A stretch of 23,314 nucleotides of DNA from a virus. Each line of letters starts with the position of its first letter. The first letter of the stretch is position 1. Made by a program: the position numbers and the translations under genes. This document shows positions 1 to 4,564 of this stretch, one piece after another. The stretch spans positions 1-23,314 of the IMG/VR virus record IMGVR_UViG_3300042463_000760; one strand, written 5' to 3'. The notes under the pieces are model-generated. The model was not told the origin of the DNA. It did no database searches and saw only the letters and a list, made by a program, of their open reading frames with translations.

Positions 1-20
1 CGGGCGCCGCAAGGCGCCCG
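1..20 (-). terminator. GC-rich hairpin after the leftmost minus-strand gene
   Basis: A perfect 8-bp stem (CGGGCGCC/GGCGCCCG) with loop GCAA on the plus strand (TTGC on the minus strand) starts 9 nt beyond the TAA of the minus-strand gene 29-1093. Any U-tract would lie outside the window, so an intrinsic terminator cannot be confirmed. It differs in loop from the four cUUCGg hairpins upstream. Confidence 0.5.
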
Positions 21-28
21 CCAGAGGC

Positions 29-1093
29 TTAGAGAGACCCGCCGCGCTTCCTACCCTTGCCGGAAGGGGTAGGGGCTTCAGCGGTCGCCACAGGGGCGCC
101 AAACGCAACGCCTGGGGCGTCGGGTTCGGATTCGGCTTCAACCTGGGGAGTCACTGCGCCAGCATCAAATGCCGCCGCGACCGAGTCCTTGAAGCCTTCG
201 CGCGTGATGCGAGTCAGCACCATTTGCGCCATTTGCAGGAAAGCTGAGTCTTGGGAACGGCTTCCACCATTTGCTTGCAGGAATTCCACAAGCGCCAGCG
301 CCTTGCCAGCCTCACCTTCAATAGTGACAGTTTTTTCGTGCTTGCCACCATTGTCGAGAAAAGCGTCGAGAACGTCATCACGCAAAAAGGCTTCACCGTG
401 TTGCATGTAAAGCCGACTCGCTTCAGCAAGTTGCGAGTCACGGTTAGTCGCGCCTTTGTAGGGAAGCGCGATACCATTAACTGTTTTTGACGGGCGGCCA
501 GTATGAGTCGCGCGCTTCCCGTCAATATCGGGATTCCCGCCTTCAACCGCAGGACAGAGCTTGGCGAGCTTGGTAAAGCGGTCAGATTCGGCGATCATGC
601 GCGCTTTTTCGGCGGGGGACATATTGGAATCGGCTTTGTATGAGTCCGCCGCGTTTTCCCAATACTTCACGCGACGATTCAGCGCCGCAATAAGAGTCTG
701 GGCTGAATCACCAAGGCGAATTGTGGTGGTATATCCCGCATGTTTCCCACCTTTGGCGCTCTTATCGGTTTGAGCCGTGAAGGACGCAACAAAAGAGCGA
801 GCCGCGGCTTCCGCCGCATCACGCGCTTGCGCGCCTTCAAAATCGTTCACTTTCCCGTGAATCAGGAACGTGGCATAGGCTTGGCCGACTCGCGCAAGCC
901 CCGCGAATCGCGGCGAGCCAAAGCCCGAAGATTCGCGCTTGAGTGCTTGCGATTCGCCGCTCAATTCAGCTTGAGATTCAGCGAGTCGCTTTTCCTTTGC
1001 ACCATGCGCTTGCGTGGATTCCAATGCTTCGCGGCCAATGGTCGCGGCGAGAGCATTTAAGGTTTCAAGCGCGGAAAGATATTGAGAGTCCAT
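29..1093 (-). CDS. Unrecognised 354-aa phage protein, GANTC-rich gene
   Basis: I do not recognise a family. The protein is hydrophilic. Residues 1-60 are Ala/Glu/Gln-rich and look helical, the middle is Lys/Asp-rich, and the last 40 residues are Pro/Ala/Glu-rich and end in a basic tail (GKGRKRGGSL). No signal peptide or membrane segment is visible. The ATG at 1093 has a GGAG 9 nt upstream; an ATG-TAA pair lies between the two. The gene appears to be transcribed alone from the leader element at 1197-1253 and ends at a hairpin at 1-20. It holds about 24 GANTC sites by my hand count, roughly half in frame as Asp/Glu-Ser and the rest in the other two frames. A charged, soluble, possibly nucleic-acid-associated protein is plausible, but the function is unknown. 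Confidence 0.85.
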   Translation of the reverse strand: MDSQYLSALETLNALAATIGREALESTQAHGAKEKRLAESQAELSGESQALKRESSGFGSPRFAGLARVGQAYATFLIHGKVNDFEGAQARDAAEAAARSFVASFTAQTDKSAKGGKHAGYTTTIRLGDSAQTLIAALNRRVKYWENAADSYKADSNMSPAEKARMIAESDRFTKLAKLCPAVEGGNPDIDGKRATHTGRPSKTVNGIALPYKGATNRDSQLAEASRLYMQHGEAFLRDDVLDAFLDNGGKHEKTVTIEGEAGKALALVEFLQANGGSRSQDSAFLQMAQMVLTRITREGFKDSVAAAFDAGAVTPQVEAESEPDAPGVAFGAPVATAEAPTPSGKGRKRGGSL

Positions 1094-1094
1094 G

Positions 1095-1178
1095 TTACAT
1101 GTCTCCGATATGCGCGACGCCTTGTCGCGGCGTCGCGCGGGGTTGAATCAGCGCGCTACACCATGCGGCGCGCTGCAA
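1095..1178 (-). other. Possible 27-codon leader ORF (TTG start)
   Basis: On the minus strand an AGGA sits 5 nt before a TTG at 1178. The frame stays open for 27 codons and stops with TAA at 1097-1095, one base before the ATG of the 354-aa gene. It spans two strong hairpins. The rare start and unremarkable peptide make chance likely, but the exact abutment would suit translational coupling or a leader peptide. Confidence 0.2.
1112..1175 (-). promoter_or_regulatory. Two consecutive hairpins in the leader of the 354-aa gene
   Basis: A 10-bp stem (1112-1121 with 1129-1138, GCGCGACGCC/GGCGTCGCGC, 7-nt loop) and an 8-bp stem (1149-1156 with 1168-1175, CAGCGCGC/GCGCGCTG, 11-nt loop) occupy the 5' leader between the 57-bp element and the ATG at 1093. 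They could be regulatory or RNA-stabilising structures. No U-run follows either on the minus strand. Confidence 0.45.
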
Positions 1179-1196
1179 TCGTTTCCTATTTAAGAG

Positions 1197-1253
1197 TCAA
1201 AGAGCATCGGGGCGAACCCCTCGTTTAAGGAATCGTCAGATTCCGGATTTGCG
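1197..1253 (-). promoter_or_regulatory. 57-bp leader element, copy 1
   Basis: This element matches 2669-2725. Read on the minus strand it has a 27-bp box (begins CGCAAATCCG, ends TCTGACGATTCCTT; one mismatch between copies), a 21-nt spacer containing GGGG-TTCG-CCCC, and a 9-nt box GCTCTTTGA. The order and spacing are identical in both copies although the spacer sequences differ. It lies about 100 nt upstream of the 354-aa gene. A transcription start with a structured 5' leader is the simplest reading. No good sigma70 -35/-10 pair is visible, so a phage-specific polymerase or regulator is possible. Confidence 0.55.
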
Positions 1254-1335
1254 GACTCGCGCGAGTCACGCGCCATGTGATGCGCCGGAGCCTCGCGCGG
1301 TGGGTGTGATAGCGCGTCTTGCGCGCGGTCAAAGG

Positions 1336-1355
1336 GAGGGGGCCGAAGCCCCCTC
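1336..1355 (-). terminator. cUUCGg hairpin B, likely end of the minus-strand unit 2656-1357
   Basis: On the minus strand the TAA of the 130-aa gene is followed after one base by an 8-bp stem GAGGGGGC/GCCCCCTC with a TTCG tetraloop closed by C-G, then CCCTTT. It is the longest of four such hairpins here. It is the only one followed by a run of three T's and then by a new leader element, so it may be the true terminator of the operon. Confidence 0.6.
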
Positions 1356-1356
1356 G

Positions 1357-1749
1357 TTACGCTGGTGTAAACTCAAGCTGCCGGGCGGTTGCGATGTCTT
1401 GCGCCCGCGTGGTGAACAGCATTTTGAAAGTATCGAGGTCAGCTTGCGCGTTGTAGTAAGAATCATCATGCGCCGACTGAAGTTCTCGGAGCAGTCTGAT
1501 GTGTGGAACAAGCGACGGAGCGCAGTCTTCAATCACGATTGCGGCGGGCATTACTTCAAGATTCGGAGAGTATTTAGAATCGCTGACCCACTGACCGACC
1601 GCGCAGCGCGATCCGTTGGGAGCGTGAAGCAGACACTTATCTTCGTCTGCGGATAGCTGCGCTTGCTGCATCACCGCATTGTAGGTAAGCGAGAACACTT
1701 CTTGTTCAGATAGCGTTTCGCCGTTTTCGATTCGATTAGACAACGACAT
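1357..1749 (-). CDS. Unrecognised 130-aa phage protein
   Basis: Acidic soluble protein with no domain I recognise. Its central part carries two Cys (KCLLHAPNGSRCAVGQW) and its C-terminal third looks helical (SAHDDSYYNAQADLDTFKML). The ATG at 1749 has GGAAAGG about 8 nt upstream. It is the last gene of a four-gene minus-strand unit (2656 to 1357). It is separated from the gene upstream by a cUUCGg hairpin and followed immediately by another. The position in a block of small early-type genes suggests a host-takeover or accessory role, but nothing in the sequence shows one. Confidence 0.8.
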   Translation of the reverse strand: MSLSNRIENGETLSEQEVFSLTYNAVMQQAQLSADEDKCLLHAPNGSRCAVGQWVSDSKYSPNLEVMPAAIVIEDCAPSLVPHIRLLRELQSAHDDSYYNAQADLDTFKMLFTTRAQDIATARQLEFTPA

Positions 1750-1772
1750 AGAGAAAGCCTTTCCAGGGTTGG

Positions 1773-1792
1773 GAAGGGGCCGAAGCCCCTTC
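1773..1792 (-). repeat. cUUCGg stop-hairpin C
   Basis: On the minus strand an 8-bp stem GAAGGGGC/GCCCCTTC with a TTCG loop begins 2 nt after the TAA at 1797-1795. The ribosome-binding site of the next gene follows about 10 nt after the stem. There is no U-tract, so an intercistronic processing or stability element is more likely than a terminator. Confidence 0.6.
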
Positions 1793-1794
1793 GG

Positions 1795-2043
1795 TTAAAC
1801 CACTTCACATAGAGCCGTGTTTCCGTGGCGATCTGTGACCCGCCAGCGTGTCGCGAACGGGACTTTCTTGCGGATACTTGAGACAAGCTCTTTGAGCTTC
1901 AGCTTGTCGTCTTTCGTCTCAACTTCGATGTGAGACGCAGCGGTTGACGCTGCCGTACTCGTTCGCCAATGCCGACACTTGGCGGTCTGTTCACCAAACA
2001 TAATGGTTATGGTGTAGGTTCGGCTACCAGTGAAACCACGCAT
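1795..2043 (-). CDS. Unrecognised 82-aa phage protein
   Basis: Small basic protein, probably alpha/beta: beta-like start (SRTYTITIMFGEQ), a Thr/Ser/Ala-rich linker around residues 25-38 (TSTAASTAAS), then a Lys-rich helix (KDDKLKLKELVSSIRKK) and a final strand. The ATG at 2043 has GGAG 8 nt upstream. It is the third gene of the minus-strand unit starting at 2656. A stop-hairpin follows at 1773-1792 and another precedes it at 2074-2091. No function can be assigned. Length and basic charge would fit a small nucleic-acid- or host-protein-binding factor, but this is inference only. Confidence 0.75.
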   Translation of the reverse strand: MRGFTGSRTYTITIMFGEQTAKCRHWRTSTAASTAASHIEVETKDDKLKLKELVSSIRKKVPFATRWRVTDRHGNTALCEVV

Positions 2044-2067
2044 GTTTGCGTCTCCATTGTTCGAGGA

Positions 2068-2098
2068 AAGGGAGCGGGGCCGAAGCCCCGCCTGTTAT
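2068..2098 (-). repeat. cUUCGg stop-hairpin D (31-bp exact repeat, copy 1)
   Basis: This 31-bp segment is identical to 2441-2471. On the minus strand it includes the stop codon (ATAAC), then a 7-bp stem GCGGGGC/GCCCCGC (2074-2091) with a TTCG loop, then CCCTT. The repeat therefore starts inside the reading frame of one gene and ends in the spacer before the next. Confidence 0.65.
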
Positions 2099-2415
2099 GT
2101 TTGGCGCTGCTTTAAGTGTACCTCGCGGATACACTCTGGGCTGTATTTGCGCCACATCACGCGCCCATGCGTAATACCGCCATCGGCCTTCTCAAACACT
2201 AGAACTAGAAGGGAGGGGTGTTTCATGCTGTCAGTGAAGGCGCTCAACCCAACAACGCCGTCATATTCATAAGCGTCGCGCCTCGATGAGATTCCGATAT
2301 TGACGTGTGCCAATGTAAGCCCTTTTGATTTTTCGGCAGCGCGAAGTGCGCTCGAAAGGGCCTTGTGTTTTTGCGTGCATACGCCTTCGATAACCAGAAC
2401 ATAAGTAGCAGTCAT
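2095..2415 (-). CDS. Unrecognised 106-aa phage protein
   Basis: Small mixed alpha/beta protein beginning MTATYVLVIEG. The N-terminal strand, a helix (KALSSALRAAEKSKG), a second strand and a hydrophobic strand (SLLVLVFEKADGG) suggest a compact fold, but I do not recognise the family. ATGs at 2421 and 2415 are both in frame. The GGAG lies 2 nt before the first and 8 nt before the second, so I chose 2415. It is the second gene of the minus-strand unit from 2656, and near-identical stop-hairpins flank it on both sides. Confidence 0.78.
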   Translation of the reverse strand: MTATYVLVIEGVCTQKHKALSSALRAAEKSKGLTLAHVNIGISSRRDAYEYDGVVGLSAFTDSMKHPSLLVLVFEKADGGITHGRVMWRKYSPECIREVHLKQRQT

Positions 2416-2440
2416 TTCCATAGCTCCATTTTTCTGAGGG

Positions 2441-2471
2441 AAGGGAGCGGGGCCGAAGCCCCGCCTGTTAT
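2441..2471 (-). repeat. cUUCGg stop-hairpin E (31-bp exact repeat, copy 2)
   Basis: Exact copy of 2068-2098, with the stem at 2447-2464. It begins at the stop codon of the 62-aa gene and ends before the ribosome-binding site of the 106-aa gene. No U-tract follows. Confidence 0.65.
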
Positions 2472-2656
2472 CCGTAAATCGCTGCCAACGCGCCCATCGT
2501 GCCATAATAGCCAATGGCGCCTGCTGCCAGGATCAAGCCAGCATTGAGCGATGCAGACATTGCCCGCTCTAGCTTGGGACGTGCCTCGCGCGTCACATAG
2601 AATGAGCCGCCGATACCACCGACACGCCAGAAGTATATTCCGCCTGACTTCTTCAT
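2468..2656 (-). CDS. Small 62-aa membrane-associated protein
   Basis: First gene of the minus-strand unit. The ATG at 2656 has AAGGGA 6 nt upstream and lies 12 nt after the 9-nt box of the 57-bp leader element. After a basic first half (residues 1-32, including REARPKLERAM), residues 34-62 are hydrophobic and small-residue rich (LNAGLILAAGAIGYYGTMG), consistent with one membrane-spanning segment and almost no C-terminal tail. A small early membrane protein (host-interaction, exclusion or holin-like) is possible. No family is recognised. Confidence 0.72.
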   Translation of the reverse strand: MKKSGGIYFWRVGGIGGSFYVTREARPKLERAMSASLNAGLILAAGAIGYYGTMGALAAIYG

Positions 2657-2668
2657 CTGATTCCCTTT

Positions 2669-2725
2669 TCAAAGAGCGAGTAGGTTGACCCTACAAACAA
2701 GGAATCGTCAGATTTCGGATTTGCG
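2669..2725 (-). promoter_or_regulatory. 57-bp leader element, copy 2
   Basis: Second copy of the element at 1197-1253: 27-bp box (2699-2725), 21-nt spacer (2678-2698) and 9-nt box (2669-2677). Here the spacer forms GTAGG-GTCAA-CCTAC on the minus strand, a different sequence folding at the same place as in copy 1. It directly precedes the ribosome-binding site and ATG of the 62-aa gene. It is probably the promoter and/or leader RNA of the minus-strand unit 2656-1357. Confidence 0.6.
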
Positions 2726-2731
2726 CCAGCG

Positions 2732-2752
2732 CCCCCACCCACCCCCACCCCC
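2732..2752 (-). other. G-quadruplex motif on the minus strand
   Basis: The minus strand reads G5-T-G5-T-G3-T-G5 within 21 nt, with single-base loops, which is the pattern expected of a very stable parallel quadruplex. It lies 6 nt upstream of the 27-bp box of the minus-strand leader element, in the 242-bp divergent spacer 2657-2898. The rest of 2753-2820 is C-rich with no gene. Confidence 0.65.
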
Positions 2753-2822
2753 ATCTGGACAACGCCCCCAGGCCCGGCCTTGAGGCAGGAGGTAAGCCCC
2801 ACATACCCCCGACACCAAAAAT

Positions 2823-2864
2823 AAAAGTATACTTTTACCCTTGAAACCCCCTAAAAAGTATACT
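2823..2864 (+). promoter_or_regulatory. Twin AAAAGTATACT operator-like sites
   Basis: AAAAGTATACTTTT at 2823-2836 is a perfect 14-bp palindrome. AAAAGTATACT recurs at 2854-2864. The GTATAC centres are 31 bp apart, close to three helical turns. The second copy overlaps the spacer and the edge of the -10 of the promoter at 2841-2869. A dimeric regulator binding both sites is an inference; the ribbon-helix-helix protein at 3436-3690 is a nearby candidate. Confidence 0.5.
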
Positions 2865-2869
2865 ATATA
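2841..2869 (+). promoter_or_regulatory. Sigma70-like promoter for the 2899-4249 operon
   Basis: TTGAAA at 2841-2846 is followed after exactly 17 nt by TATATA at 2864-2869. A start near 2876 would give a leader of about 20 nt before the ATG at 2899. The AT-rich block stands out in an otherwise GC-rich spacer. Confidence 0.6.
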
Positions 2870-2898
2870 CCCCCTATCCCCAACACCAAGGAGCCCCG

Positions 2899-3273
2899 AT
2901 GTCCCAAGAACATGAAATCGAAAAAATCCTGACCGACAAAGGCAAAAACGCGCCACGACTTACCCCCGAGATGATTGATTCGGTAATTGTCGGAGAGGAT
3001 TGCTACGTGTTTCCGAACACAACTTTGACTGTGTGTGTACTGAAGCTGCGCAATGGTTTCGTCGTGACAGGAGAAAGCGCCTCAGCGTCACCAGAAAACT
3101 TCGATGCCGATGTTGGCCGGCGCATCGCCCGCGACAACGCGCGCAAGAAAGTGTGGATGCTCGAAGGTTATTTACTGCGCCAACGACTCCATGAACTCGA
3201 ACCTCGCGACCTCGAACCTCGCGATCTCGAACCAAGACTCGACATGCAAACGGAGAATCAACCCAATGGCTGA
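2899..3273 (+). CDS. N4 gp49 / Sf6 gene 66 family protein
   Basis: A 124-aa protein. Residues about 20-98 match the remembered pattern of the N4 gp49/phage Sf6 gene 66 family: Thr-rich strand with Cys (TTLTVCVLKLRNGF), VTGES, NFD-x5-GR, then A-x-x-A-x-x-x-W and a hydrophobic helix (MLEGYLLRQRL). The family is common in proteobacterial phages and its role is not known to me. The C-terminal tail carries three 5-residue repeats (DLEPR). The ATG at 2899 has AAGGAG 5 nt upstream and a promoter just before it. It is the first gene of a four-gene plus-strand operon and overlaps the next gene by 8 nt. Confidence 0.88.
   Translation: MSQEHEIEKILTDKGKNAPRLTPEMIDSVIVGEDCYVFPNTTLTVCVLKLRNGFVVTGESASASPENFDADVGRRIARDNARKKVWMLEGYLLRQRLHELEPRDLEPRDLEPRLDMQTENQPNG
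3196..3240 (+). repeat. Three 15-nt tandem repeats encoding LEPRD
   Basis: Units at 3196-3210 and 3211-3225 differ only in the last base. The third (3226-3240) matches for 8 nt and then diverges. They encode an in-frame Leu-Glu-Pro-Arg-Asp tail extension of the gp49-family protein and look like a recent slippage expansion. Confidence 0.8.
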
Positions 3274-3433
3274 ATACCCATATATCAACCCTGCCGTGCC
3301 CACCGTCGTGAAAGTTGAACTGGACAACACGCGCCTTCCAGACAATCTATTCGTCCGTCCCGACGGAACGATTGTATTGCGCAACTGCACCATTACACGC
3401 GATAACCCGCGTCAGACAATTCGAGAGGAATGA
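3266..3433 (+). CDS. Small 55-aa hypothetical protein
   Basis: The ATG at 3266 overlaps the end of the preceding gene. GGAG lies 9-10 nt upstream. The protein (starts MAEYPYINPAVPTVV, ends TRDNPRQTIREE) has alternating polar and hydrophobic residues that suggest a small beta-rich fold (VVKVELDNT, TIVLRNCTITR). No family is recognised. Its stop lies 2 nt before the preferred start of the ribbon-helix-helix gene, so translation is probably coupled. Its overlaps and position within a compact operon support a real gene. Confidence 0.7.
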   Translation: MAEYPYINPAVPTVVKVELDNTRLPDNLFVRPDGTIVLRNCTITRDNPRQTIREE

Positions 3434-3435
3434 CG

Positions 3436-3690
3436 ATGGCGCGACGAAAACTCGATGAAAAACTCCAACCAATCACCATCAGGATTACCCCGATGCAGAT
3501 GCTTCGGTTGGAGCGCGTGACGGCCTATGACGGCCTGCCAACACAAGACCATATCCGCCGTGCGCTTGATCAATACCTTAACGAGTACGAGAAGGCGCAC
3601 AAACTCGCACCCCTTCACGAAATCAACAGTCTACTGCGCCAAGCAGAGGCGCTCCATCCGAAACAAACAGGAGAAGACCATGACTCGTAA
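3436..3690 (+). CDS. Ribbon-helix-helix (CopG/Arc-like) DNA-binding protein
   Basis: An 84-aa protein. Residues 11-55 fit the RHH pattern: a short strand with alternating residues (PITIRITP), then helix 1 (MQMLRLERVTAYDG) and helix 2 (TQDHIRRALDQYLNEYEK). RHH dimers insert the paired strands into the major groove and usually act as repressors of nearby promoters. The twin sites at 2823-2864 are a plausible target, by inference. Two starts are possible: ATG 3430 has GAGG only 1-2 nt away, whereas ATG 3436 has it 7 nt away, so 3436 is preferred. It overlaps the next gene by 11 nt. Confidence 0.82.
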   Translation: MARRKLDEKLQPITIRITPMQMLRLERVTAYDGLPTQDHIRRALDQYLNEYEKAHKLAPLHEINSLLRQAEALHPKQTGEDHDS

Positions 3691-4249
3691 AACTGCTGCG
3701 AATCCCAAGACAAAACCAAAAGCGAAGGGTGGTTCGACCTACGCGAACAAACCAAAGGTGAAGGTGAAACCAAAGACAAAGCGCGACGCCCGCAAGAGTG
3801 ACACGAAAGAGCTTCGCTGCGCGCCGACGTTCTATGTCATTCGCGCGTTCTGTATTCACTTCCTTGCCGAGCAGGGCATGCCGACGGAAGAAATCGCGCA
3901 GCGCCTCGATGTGAATCGCTCGTTCGTGATCAAGCAGTCAACGCTCGTCATGACGCCGCGCACGGAGCAGGAGAAGCGCATTTATGACATTGCGAAAACG
4001 ATGTCTGAAGCCTTCAGACTGGCCAACATTGACGGCCTGTTGTTTGGGCGCGATCTGGTGACGAAACTTGCCGGGCGCGTTTCCACGCCGCCAGCAAACT
4101 CGAAAGCAATGGAGCGTATGAAGGCGCGGGTAGAGAAGCCGAATATCTTGGCTGAATCCTTGGCCACATCTAAAACAAAGAAGGGTAGGCCGAGCGCGAA
4201 GAAGCTGAAGTTGGCGGCGCCGCAAAAACCGCTTGACATGAGGGATTAG
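3680..4249 (+). CDS. Basic HTH-like DNA-binding protein
   Basis: A 189-aa protein. Residues 1-45 are extremely Lys/Thr/Pro-rich (KPKVKVKPKTKRDARK). Residues about 58-88 look like a helix-turn-helix (FLAEQGMPTEEIAQRLDVNR, then SFVIKQS). A helical region follows, and a second basic tail (KTKKGRPSAKKLK) ends in DMRD. It is probably a DNA-binding regulator or nucleoid-type protein. A small-terminase role is possible from the HTH but less likely, because another candidate lies next to the large terminase. ATG 3680 has GGAG 6 nt upstream inside the end of the previous gene. It is last in the operon, followed by two hairpins. Confidence 0.75.
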   Translation: MTRKTAANPKTKPKAKGGSTYANKPKVKVKPKTKRDARKSDTKELRCAPTFYVIRAFCIHFLAEQGMPTEEIAQRLDVNRSFVIKQSTLVMTPRTEQEKRIYDIAKTMSEAFRLANIDGLLFGRDLVTKLAGRVSTPPANSKAMERMKARVEKPNILAESLATSKTKKGRPSAKKLKLAAPQKPLDMRD

Positions 4250-4266
4250 CCCCTCATAAAGTCTCT

Positions 4267-4291
4267 AGGTGGTTTGGTTCCCCAACCACCT
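4267..4291 (+). terminator. Hairpin after the 2899-4249 operon
   Basis: AGGTGGTT (4267-4274) pairs with AACCACCT (4284-4291), 8 bp with a 9-nt loop, 17 nt after the TAG of the HTH gene. A weak T-containing tail follows (TGACGTTTCC). It is a likely first terminator, in tandem with 4313-4362. Confidence 0.5.
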
Positions 4292-4312
4292 TGACGTTTC
4301 CTCCCTAAACTT

Positions 4313-4362
4313 CCCCGACGTAAGATGTGGACTGCAAAACCGCTATTACGTCGGGGCTTTTC
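4313..4362 (+). terminator. Strong hairpin with U-tail just upstream of tRNA-Arg
   Basis: CCCCGACGTAA (4313-4323) pairs perfectly with TTACGTCGGGG (4346-4356), 11 bp with a 22-nt loop, followed by CTTTTC. It has the form of an intrinsic terminator apart from its long loop. The tRNA begins at 4365. If it terminates fully, the tRNA needs its own promoter, which I do not see; it may instead be a processing structure. Confidence 0.6.
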
Positions 4363-4364
4363 AA

Positions 4365-4441
4365 GCGCCTTTAGCTCAGCAGGATAGAGCAGCGATTTTC
4401 TAAATCGAGGGTTGCTGGTTCGAGTCCAGCAGGGCGCACCA
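4365..4441 (+). tRNA. tRNA-Arg (anticodon UCU)
   Basis: A complete 77-nt cloverleaf. The acceptor GCGCCTT/AGGGCGC has one T-G pair. The D stem is GCTC/GAGC, the anticodon loop TTTCTAA (4397-4403) has anticodon TCT at 4399-4401, and the T arm is GCTGG-TTCGAGT-CCAGC. Discriminator A is followed by an encoded CCA. It decodes AGA (and AGG by wobble). The layout closely resembles bacterial tRNA-Arg(UCU). The first anticodon-stem pair (27-43) is G-A, a mismatch. It lies alone in the gap between the convergent units ending at 4249 and 4565. It may support the AGA/AGG-rich tail fibre gene. Confidence 0.96.
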
Positions 4442-4506
4442 AAGCGTTGACACAAACGCGAACATGCAGTACATACCGAACAGGCCGGCGTCTCGCAACG
4501 TGGCCG

Positions 4507-4559
4507 TCGCCAGTTCTGCCCTGGCGATACGCCCCCAGGTGGTACCAACGCCTGGGGGC
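4507..4559. terminator. Two hairpins in the convergent gap beyond the large terminase
   Basis: TCGCCAG/CTGGCGA (4507-4513 with 4521-4527, 7-nt loop) and GCCCCCAGG/CCTGGGGGC (4531-4539 with 4551-4559, 11-nt loop). The second starts 5 nt after the TAA of the minus-strand terminase and probably stops or stabilises that transcript. Neither has a U-run on either strand. On the plus strand the second stem is followed by ACCA, as at a tRNA 3' end. Confidence 0.5.
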
Positions 4560-4564
4560 ACCAA

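Noticed and set aside
4480-4563. Second tRNA in the convergent gap
   Set aside because: The sequence ends in CCA and has an anticodon-like arm, but no pairing 5' acceptor strand, D arm or T-loop consensus exists.
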